Assembly: GCA_023475165.1 (NCBI GenBank) | Contig: JAMCWA010000070.1 | Span: 1 to 64,000, forward strand | Source: Bacillota bacterium | GTDB taxonomy: Bacteria > Bacillota > Sulfobacillia > JAMCWA01 | Reading direction: 5' to 3' | Length of the DNA stretch: 64,000 nucleotides | Shown here: positions 45,801 through 52,141 of the stretch, piece by piece | Layout: each line of letters begins with the position of its first letter | Numbering within the stretch: position 1 is the first letter of the stretch | The notes under the pieces: model-generated | The model's input: the letters and a program-made list of their open reading frames with translations, nothing else | The model's database searches: none | Told to the model about the DNA's origin: nothing | Position numbers and translations under genes: made by a program

Positions 45801-46705
45801 GCCACACTGGACCCCAGACCATGGTCATCTTTGAGCCACTGGGCCGGCGTTCGGCCGCTGACGACGATGGCTTTTAAGATGGGGACGTTAAGCTGCCGCA
45901 AAAGGGCCACGTTTTCAGCCTTGAGGCCGGCTAGAACGTTCCTTTGGGCGCCTGCAAAAAGGTGGGGCGACTGTAGGTCCACCAAAACGTGGATGAGCGG
46001 ATGACCGTCCGGAGTGAGGAAGAAGTGTCTGATGACCCTGGCGTTGTCCCAGCCCCCAGCCTCCACGGCCGTCATCCCGGCCGAAAAGACGGGTACGGCT
46101 GCCGCTCCGCTTTTTTCCAGCTCTCGGATCAGGGCCTCGACCACCCCCAGATTTTCCTGGACCCAGTTAGCCCGGTAAAAGAGAAGGCCGATGACGTACT
46201 TGCTTTGGTGCCTGTACCAGCTGAAATAAGAAGCGAGGTCGGGAAAGACGGATGGGGCTTCGGGGTGATAAATCCCCTGCCAGGGGAGAGGGTCGGGTGG
46301 TTCGTATGTAATCTCCTCCCGGCCGCCGAGATGGGCCAGAAAGCGGAACATATTTATCAGGTTCTTTTTGCCGCCATAAAGGAAGTAGCGGTGGAGGGTT
46401 TCTTGCTGAGCGACGGGAAAAGTCGAATAAGCCCACTCCGCCGGATTATTGGTCAGGATACCCACTTTGAGTTGCTGCCGGATTTTTTGCCAGTTAGGGA
46501 AGAGGGTTTCCCAGGCTTCCTCCCCCCGGGAATAAACCAGAAGGATCTGGGCTTCCTCGAGGAAAGAAGTGAATGCAGCGCGTTTTTCTAGCAGCTCCTG
46601 GCGCGTCACGAAGAAGGGCTCAACAAAGTCCAGTGCTTGGACGGCAGCGCGGAGGGCGTGCAATTGGGTCCCCCAAAAAAGGCCGGCCACTTTCAATCGT
46701 TCCAA
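42833..46705 (-). CDS. cobN: CobN-type large chelatase subunit
   Basis: 1290 aa from TTG 46705 (GAGGGGAG upstream). The CobN/BchH signature is clear: [33 protein letters not shown], plus [28 protein letters not shown] and [20 protein letters not shown]. This is the porphyrin- or corrin-binding subunit that inserts cobalt (or another divalent metal) using ATP hydrolysis by the I/D subunits encoded downstream. Length fits CobN. No corrin-ring biosynthesis genes are in the window, so the substrate ring and metal are unproven. First gene of a six-gene operon with a binding lipoprotein, ChlD, ChlI, permease and ATPase. Confidence 0.92.
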   Translation of the reverse strand: [1290 protein letters not shown]

Positions 46706-46874
46706 GGGTGCTCCCCTCTTTTCGAAAAAGAAAAACCAGGAAGCGGCTCTCCGCGAGCCTGCCTTCCTGGCTTAATTCCTGCATAGATTTTGCCCCTGAA
46801 CCATCTCACAAATGGTCAGGACCAGATGCTGTTGAAGATTGATCAGACCAGGGATCTACTTGACCCCTTTTCCT
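46706..46874 (-). promoter_or_regulatory. 5' leader RNA of the cobN operon with intrinsic terminator (attenuator)
   Basis: About 170 bases between the predicted start site and cobN. A hairpin at 46795-46820 (CCTGA-CCAT/ATGG-TTCAGG) precedes a strong terminator at 46736-46770 (CCAGGAAG and CTTCCTGG arms with an inner GGCTC/GAGCC stem), followed by TTTTTCTTTTT and then at once by the cobN ribosome site. CCTGGT at 46847-46852 could pair with the terminator's 5' arm GCCAGG and so prevent termination (inference). It does not match the cobalamin or NiCo riboswitch consensus that I know. Confidence 0.6.
46725..46770 (-). terminator. Terminator within the cobN leader
   Basis: 35-base hairpin with a U-rich tail of 11 positions, located 20 bases before the cobN ribosome site, so readthrough is required for expression. 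Confidence 0.85.
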
Positions 46875-46880
46875 GGTCCG

Positions 46881-46910
46881 ATTATATTACGAAAGGGGAA
46901 AACCTGTCAA
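46881..46910 (-). promoter_or_regulatory. Sigma-A promoter of the cobN operon
   Basis: Perfect TTGACA and TATAAT hexamers on the minus strand, 18 bases apart. Transcription should start near 46874. The -35 lies close to the end of the IS256 remnant. Confidence 0.85.
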
Positions 46911-46947
46911 CAGGTGGGCGGGAATTTTGAGCAAGGATCCCCGGTAC

Positions 46948-47290
46948 CTTATGGTGGGCTGCTGGGAGGGCAAGATGGGCTAAACACTCTTCCAGGTCCT
47001 CTTTCAGGCAGGCGATGGCGCTCGGGTAGTGGTCCTGGTAGCGGTCCACCAAGATCTGGGCCAGACGCCGGGCTTCCTTCTTGTCCTGGGCCGCGAATAT
47101 CTTACTGATCTCGCCCTTGAGGATTTTTGGGGCCGACTTGAGCGCCTTGGCCAGCATGTTGCGCATCTTATGCACCGTTCCGGTAGCCTTGCCAGCTACG
47201 TTCCCCGCGCTGGAGGTGTTCCCGGCCAAGGAACTCCGTCACTTCTTCTTCGATGGCCACCTGAAGCCAATTCAAAAATCTGTCTTGGGG
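46948..47290 (-). pseudogene. IS256-family transposase remnant
   Basis: Two out-of-frame fragments. One (about 47186-47290) reads FLNWLQVAIEEEVTEFLGRE and WQGYRNG, like the N-terminal part of IS256/Mutator transposases. The other (46948-47185) reads NMLAKALKSAPKILKGEI, KIFAAQDKKEARRLAQ and then ACLKEDLEECLAHLALPAAHHK, like the C-terminal region. The DDE catalytic core between them is deleted, the frame shifts at the join, and both ends are missing. No terminal repeats were identified. Confidence 0.85.
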
Positions 47291-47362
47291 AGGAAGACAC
47301 AGGGGTGGTTAACTTTTCGATTGCCATTTACAGGAAGAGGAGTTTTCGCTTAAATGATGTAG

Positions 47363-47368
47363 TATAAA
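47363..47368 (+). promoter_or_regulatory. Possible -10 element of the folate operon
   Basis: TATAAA about 48 bases before folE; no convincing -35 at the proper distance. AATGAT/ATCATT arms flank the region. Confidence 0.3.
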
Positions 47369-47415
47369 TAAAAGGTCCTTTAAATCATTGGAGCTTCTAG
47401 CAGGAGGGGTTTTTG

Positions 47416-47988
47416 GTGGATAAAGCCAAAATCGAGCAGGGGATGCGTTTGATTATTGAGGGAATAGGTGAAAATCCCGAACGTGAAGGTTTGCGGGAGA
47501 CGCCCCGGCGCGTAGCGGAAATGTACGAGGAAATCTTTGCGGGCCTGGCCAAAGATCCTGGAGAAGCGCTTGAGGTTTATTTTACTGAAGAGGACCACGA
47601 AGAGATGGTTCTGGTAAAGGATATCCCGCTTTACTCAATGTGCGAGCACCATTTCTTGCCTTTCTTTGGTAAGGCTCACGTCGTCTATATTCCGCGCAAG
47701 GGTAGACTGACGGGATTGAGCAAACTGGCTCAGCTGGTTGACCTGGCCGCCCGGCGGCCGCAATTACAGGAGCGCATTACCAGCACAGTAGCTGATATAA
47801 TTATGGAGAAACTTCATCCCCATGGTGTAGTCGTGGTTCTTGAAGCAGAGCATATGTGTATGACCATGCGCGGCGTTAAGAAACCAGGCTCGGTCGCCGT
47901 CACATCGGCGGTCCGGGGGATATTTTTACGCAATCCTTCCTCCCGTGCCGAGGCTTTTGCTTTAATCCAGGGACGTAAGCGATTTTAA
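47416..47988 (+). CDS. folE: GTP cyclohydrolase I
   Basis: 190 aa from GTG 47416, with AGGAGG at 47402-47407; a TTG three bases earlier is possible. It opens GTP to 7,8-dihydroneopterin triphosphate, the first step of folate synthesis. The Zn ligands are Cys and His in [12 protein letters not shown] and Cys in [30 protein letters not shown] and the C-terminal SSRAEAF are family hallmarks. It opens the folE-folP-folB-folK operon; folP follows after 29 bases. Confidence 0.97.
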   Translation: MDKAKIEQGMRLIIEGIGENPEREGLRETPRRVAEMYEEIFAGLAKDPGEALEVYFTEEDHEEMVLVKDIPLYSMCEHHFLPFFGKAHVVYIPRKGRLTGLSKLAQLVDLAARRPQLQERITSTVADIIMEKLHPHGVVVVLEAEHMCMTMRGVKKPGSVAVTSAVRGIFLRNPSSRAEAFALIQGRKRF

Positions 47989-48017
47989 TATCTCTGGTTA
48001 GGAGATGGACGGAAGCT

Positions 48018-49223
48018 ATGTTTACCATAAGGGTCTTACATTTCAATAGTTTTGAAGAGGCGGAAGCCGAAATCTTTTTGATGACCGGTGACCGCCCGGA
48101 GGCCGCCAGGCTGGCCCGTGCGGTTTATCCGGCCTCCCTTAAACTTGACGTAATTCCCAAAGCGGTGGCCGACGCTGTAAATACGGCCTGGACCAGTCAG
48201 GGAGGTAAAGTGTTATCCGGGGAATTCGGCCTGCCTGCAGGAACCAGTGACCTTTTCCTGGATGGAAATCTTGCCAAATGGACGGAACTGGTCCGGCGTT
48301 TGCAAGAATCGGCAGAGGACCTTGGTAATCCCGAAATTAGAACTCTGGGAGTCGAACTAAAAGAGGTCTTGCAAAACTACGAGGGCAAGAAAAGTTATGC
48401 TATAAACTGCCGGGGACGAAGCTTAACCGTTGGCCGCCGGACTTTAATTATGGGCATATTGAATGTTACCCCAGATTCCTTTTCTGACGGGGGACGCTGG
48501 ACCGATATCGATGCAGCTCTCGATCATGCCCAACGGATGATTGAAGATGGCGCTGATATCATCGATGTCGGTGGCGAATCGACTCGTCCCGGTCATATTC
48601 CCGTAAGCCTGGATGAAGAACTCAGGCGGGTTCTGCCCGTTGTCGAGCGGCTGGCCAGTAGTGTCGAGGTCCCTATTTCGGTGGATACCTCAAAAGCTCA
48701 GGTGGCCAGACGCGCTCTGGAAGCTGGGGCCCATATCATCAACGACGTCTGGGGCCTTCACGCGGATCCTGAAATGGCCGAAGTCGCAGCCCGCTTCGCT
48801 GCGCCGGTAATTATAATGCATAATAAGGACAAGCCGCTTTATAGATCCTTGATGGCCGAGATTAGTCTGTATTTTAAGGAGACTGTATCTCTGGCCGAGA
48901 AAGCTGGTGTCAAAAGGGAGAAGATCATTCTCGATCCCGGACTCGGATTTGCCAAGAATGCTGAACATAACCTGGAAGTGACCAGAAGGTTACGGGAACT
49001 GGCTGGCTTGGGATTTCCCATCTTGATCGGACCTTCACGCAAGAATACCATTGGCAAAGTCCTCAACATGCCGGTGGACCAGCGCGTCGAAGGAACTGCC
49101 GCCATGGTAGCGGCGGGTATTATCAACGGCGCTGACATCATCCGGGTTCATGATGTCAAGGAAATGACCCGGGTGGCGCGCATGACCGACGCCATCAGGA
49201 GGGGGTTGGCTTCAAGTGTATGA
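48018..49223 (+). CDS. folP: Dihydropteroate synthase with N-terminal extension
   Basis: 401 aa, AGGAG upstream of ATG 48018. Residues about 140-400 are the DHPS TIM barrel: LIMGILNVTPDSFSDGG (pterin and Mg site), GADIIDVGGESTRPG, then SVDTSKAQVARRALEAGAHIINDV and GFPILIGPSRK. It joins 4-aminobenzoate to hydroxymethyldihydropterin pyrophosphate. Standalone DHPS is about 270-290 residues; the extra 140 N-terminal residues (RPEAARLARAVYPASLKLDV, AVADAVNTAWTSQGGKVLSG) are shared with some clostridial FolP proteins and have no known role. The end overlaps folB by 8 bases. Confidence 0.96.
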   Translation: MFTIRVLHFNSFEEAEAEIFLMTGDRPEAARLARAVYPASLKLDVIPKAVADAVNTAWTSQGGKVLSGEFGLPAGTSDLFLDGNLAKWTELVRRLQESAEDLGNPEIRTLGVELKEVLQNYEGKKSYAINCRGRSLTVGRRTLIMGILNVTPDSFSDGGRWTDIDAALDHAQRMIEDGADIIDVGGESTRPGHIPVSLDEELRRVLPVVERLASSVEVPISVDTSKAQVARRALEAGAHIINDVWGLHADPEMAEVAARFAAPVIIMHNKDKPLYRSLMAEISLYFKETVSLAEKAGVKREKIILDPGLGFAKNAEHNLEVTRRLRELAGLGFPILIGPSRKNTIGKVLNMPVDQRVEGTAAMVAAGIINGADIIRVHDVKEMTRVARMTDAIRRGLASSV

Positions 49224-49581
49224 CCGGATCGGGTTAAAGGGAATGGTATTTCACGCCCACCACGGCGTTTTCCCAGCCGAGAAAGAATTCGGGCAACCTT
49301 TCAGTGTTGATCTCGACTTATACCTTGATTTAAAGCCGGCGGGCCAGAGCGACAACCTGGCCGAGGGCGTGGATTACTCACAGGTTTATGAGGTGGTAAG
49401 GAAGCTGGTCACCCAGGGCACCTTTTCCCTCATCGAAGCTCTGGCTGAGGCAATAGCCGCGTCGATCCTGGATGGCTTCCCGAGGGTTAAGGAGGTAGCG
49501 GTCAGGGTGCGGAAACCTCAGGTACCTCTTCCCGGCCTCCTCGATTATGCGGAGGTTGAGATCAAAAGGGAGCGAGGATAA
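49216..49581 (+). CDS. folB: Dihydroneopterin aldolase
   Basis: 121 aa from GTG 49216 inside the end of folP, so translation is probably coupled. YDRIGLKGMVFHAHHGVFPAEKEFGQPFSVDLDLYLD has the family start, including the conserved Glu of PAEKEFG; SLIEALAEAIAASIL and VAVRVRKPQVPLPG follow. It cleaves dihydroneopterin to 6-hydroxymethyldihydropterin and glycolaldehyde. Length is typical. Confidence 0.96.
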   Translation: MYDRIGLKGMVFHAHHGVFPAEKEFGQPFSVDLDLYLDLKPAGQSDNLAEGVDYSQVYEVVRKLVTQGTFSLIEALAEAIAASILDGFPRVKEVAVRVRKPQVPLPGLLDYAEVEIKRERG

Positions 49582-50087
49582 TGCTAAGGGCTTTTTTAGG
49601 TCTGGGCTCCAACCTGGGGAATCGCCTGGAATACCTTCAGCGCGCCCTTGGTTTACTGGAACAGTCCCCTGAAGTGCAGGTGATTCGCATTTCTTCGGTC
49701 TACGAAACAGAACCGGTCGGATTTACCGAGCAGGGCAAGTTTTATAACGCCGTGGCTGAGATCAAAACCAGCCTGCCTCCGCGCGTTCTCCTGAAACTCA
49801 TCCTGGATATCGAGTTACGCCTGGGGCGCATGAGAACCCGCTCCTGGGGTCCCAGAACCATTGACCTCGACATCTTGCTCTATGGTGAGGAGGTGATCCA
49901 AGAACCGGATATGATCATCCCTCATCCACGGATGGTGGAAAGGGCTTTTGTCCTCATCCCCTTACTGGAGATTTGGCCGGAGGCCCACCTGCCGAGTGGG
50001 GAAAAGTTGGCGGATATCAGCCTAGATCGGGAACAATCCAGAGGGATAACTAAAGTCTATGAGCCGACCTGGTATCCGAAAAGATGA
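49581..50087 (+). CDS. folK: 6-hydroxymethyl-7,8-dihydropterin pyrophosphokinase
   Basis: 168 aa; the ATG overlaps the folB stop by one base (TAATG). Signatures: FLGLGSNLGNRLEYLQRALGLL, SSVYETEPVGFTEQGKFYNAVAEI, and WGPRTIDLDILLYG with the Mg-binding Asp pair, then IPHPRMVERAFVLIPL. It transfers pyrophosphate from ATP to the pterin that FolP then uses. It is the last gene of the folate operon. Confidence 0.97.
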   Translation: MLRAFLGLGSNLGNRLEYLQRALGLLEQSPEVQVIRISSVYETEPVGFTEQGKFYNAVAEIKTSLPPRVLLKLILDIELRLGRMRTRSWGPRTIDLDILLYGEEVIQEPDMIIPHPRMVERAFVLIPLLEIWPEAHLPSGEKLADISLDREQSRGITKVYEPTWYPKR

Positions 50088-50355
50088 AGTACGCTGACCG
50101 TCCCCCGAATAGAAAACCCGGGCCTGCTTCAGAAAAGCCCGAACAAGGCTAATTCTTGTCCAGCCCGCCTTCCCCTGACCGGGCTTTCGCTCTTTTCGGA
50201 TTAGATTTGCCTGCTCCAGATGGGGTAAGCTTAGCGACAGGTAGGCCTTGGCCCAGGTAGTTTCGGCTAGCCTTTCGCGTGCCCTTCAACATAGAGGGTA
50301 AGCTTCCCGAAGGCAGGGCCTTGGCCCCGGGAGTCTCACCCGGAAGCTATTTGGC
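50088..50355. repeat. Intergenic region with dispersed repeat copy 2
   Basis: About 50155-50245 resembles the intergenic stretch at 28112-28195 in order and spacing of GATTTGCCTGC, AAGCTT and flanking pyrimidine-rich blocks. A CGGGC/GCCCG inverted pair at about 50130 follows folK but lacks a U-tract. Confidence 0.5.
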
Positions 50356-50973
50356 TTATGCCAGCTGGCTCAGTATTTCTGCAGCTCGCTGTGGGTTGAA
50401 GACGCCACAGAGGCATTGCCGCGCCAACTCCTGACCGGCTTCCTCGGCGGTGCGCCGGCCGTTTTCGATCTCCCGGACCAAACGTCGAATAAGATTAAAA
50501 GAGACCATCCCGTGCCCACACATGGTGGAAATCTCCAGGATCGGTTTTTCCGGCAAGAGCTTCCTGGCCCCGTGGACGCCCAAAGAATACTCAATGGTAT
50601 GCCGGGTTAACCCCGCGTTCCGGCAGGATTCATTGACCCGGTCGAAAAGCCCGGATACGACGATGGAGATACCGGTATCAGCTTCCTTTAAGTCACGAAG
50701 AACCTCCACCAGGGTCTTTTCATCTCGATAAACGGCATGAACCACCGTGCCGTCCTCGGTATCGGCAATGACATAATCCCGACCCGGGTTATACATATTG
50801 CCGCGCTTGATGTCGCCAAAATTCACCGGGTTATGTTTAAAAAAGATCTCCTTGATGGTCTGCAATTTTGCTCCCGACCCTTGACTATTGAAACCGCGGG
50901 CCGGTATGGCCAGGACGGTGTAATTGCGGGCCAGGCTCTTCACGGTTCCCTGTCGATGCAAAGTATGGGTCAT
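50356..50973 (-). CDS. Conserved-looking protein of unknown function with Cys/His metal-type motifs
   Basis: 205 aa, AGGAGTGACGAGGAC before ATG 50973. I do not recognise the family. The C-terminal half has MCGHGMVSFN (C152, H154) and RQCLCGVFNPQRAAEIL (C187, C189), which could ligate a metal or Fe-S cluster. The centre (ISIVVSGLFDRVNESCRNAG, HTIEYSLGVHG) looks like an alpha/beta enzyme core. No signal peptide or membrane segment. It is encoded 228 bases downstream of a two-[4Fe-4S] protein on the same strand, so the two may act together in a redox or metal-dependent reaction. Confidence 0.7.
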   Translation of the reverse strand: MTHTLHRQGTVKSLARNYTVLAIPARGFNSQGSGAKLQTIKEIFFKHNPVNFGDIKRGNMYNPGRDYVIADTEDGTVVHAVYRDEKTLVEVLRDLKEADTGISIVVSGLFDRVNESCRNAGLTRHTIEYSLGVHGARKLLPEKPILEISTMCGHGMVSFNLIRRLVREIENGRRTAEEAGQELARQCLCGVFNPQRAAEILSQLA

Positions 50974-51200
50974 GTCCTCGTCACTCCTGCGATTTTATTG
51001 GATAGAAGAATTGGTGAATCGAAATAAGGTTTCTATTGCCGCAATTCCACTGGTCACGATCGCTGCTTTGGTGGACGTTCCACGCCGCGGAGATTGGTTA
51101 GAGCGTCTTTTCTTCTTTTTTGTTGAGCGTTTTTCCCGTTAAAGCCGGAGCAATTATCGGCAGACTGTCGTCCTCCTCTCGTCGATTTATGTGGCTTTTC

Positions 51201-51908
51201 TCAGTTGTGCCGCGGTCTTCCCAAACCAACGTTGGTCTTGCCGTTTAAGGAAAGGGAAAAGGGGAGGGACATTCCCTCAACGGGGGAAGAACCGTCCTCC
51301 CGACAGCGGACGGCCAGATCGACGCTGAAAACGGTTTTAATAGCGGGGGCCAGTTCCTGGAGGCGTTCCAGAATTCGCGGAACCAGGGGTAATTCTACCG
51401 CGAACTCGACAATGGCCGAGAGGACCTTCAAATCGTGTATTTCGGAAGGTAGAGCGCCGGTTTTCGGGTCGGTCATCAAGGCGGTGACCGGGTTTTGCGC
51501 CTCGAATTCGACTCCAAACTCGGCCATGGCCCGGGCGACCTTTTCCACTTCACGAAAACGGGTACCGATGCCGGGACGACCGAGTTCGATGGCAATACCA
51601 GCGTAGCCCGGTGGAAAGCGCCCCGTTATTTCGTTAGTTTTCATTTCTTCCGTCCCCCGCCCCGGTATCTCGGTAGAGGGGTGGGTGGAAGCGGGATCGG
51701 AGAAAAACCAGGCCAGCGTCCTGGGGTAAGAAAGAGGCGGGCGGTAAAAAGCATCGGTGGGACAGCATTGGGCTCGCAGGCAGACGCTGCACTCCACGCA
51801 TTCGGCCTGATCGATTTTGGCCACGTCTCCGTCAAGAGCGATGGCGTTCATTGGACAATAATCAAGACAATTGCCACACCCGATACACTTGGATTCATCG
51901 ATGAGCAT
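51201..51908 (-). CDS. Two-cluster [4Fe-4S] ferredoxin-domain protein with unassigned C-terminal domain
   Basis: 235 aa, GAGGTG before ATG 51908. Residues 1-60 have two CxxCxxCxxxC-type motifs (CIGCGNCLDYCP and CVECSVCLRAQCCP), though the second is slightly altered (QCCP). A Pro-rich linker follows, then about 150 residues with no family I know (YAGIAIELGRPGIGTRFREV, AIKTVFSVDLAVRCRED). The mix suggests electron delivery to a partner domain or to the neighbouring Cys/His protein. It is probably soluble and cytoplasmic. Confidence 0.8.
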   Translation of the reverse strand: MLIDESKCIGCGNCLDYCPMNAIALDGDVAKIDQAECVECSVCLRAQCCPTDAFYRPPLSYPRTLAWFFSDPASTHPSTEIPGRGTEEMKTNEITGRFPPGYAGIAIELGRPGIGTRFREVEKVARAMAEFGVEFEAQNPVTALMTDPKTGALPSEIHDLKVLSAIVEFAVELPLVPRILERLQELAPAIKTVFSVDLAVRCREDGSSPVEGMSLPFSLSLNGKTNVGLGRPRHN

Positions 51909-52141
51909 AACCGCACCTCACAGGGCCAAGTTTTTAAAAACCGTTCTCCTTAAAAGCGTGGATCCACCCCATGCAGGGATCCACCACAAACAAGAACCAG
52001 CCCCTAGCCAGAAAAAGTGCCACCCTGGGCGGCGGACCACACTTTTCCGCAGGGTAAGGGCCAAAAGCGCGTCACCCGATGGTGCCCGGCCGCTCCCTGG
52101 CGCATTCTTGGAAAGAGGCGTCTCTGGCGCCAGTTATTGTT

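Noticed and set aside
46725-46770. Terminator belonging to an upstream gene rather than to the cobN leader
   Set aside because: The only upstream sequence on this strand is the IS256 remnant, and a consensus promoter lies between it and the hairpin, so the terminator is within the cobN transcript.
46706-46910. Cobalamin riboswitch before cobN
   Set aside because: The conserved B12-box segments and the adenosyl-binding core are not seen; the leader is also short for that class.
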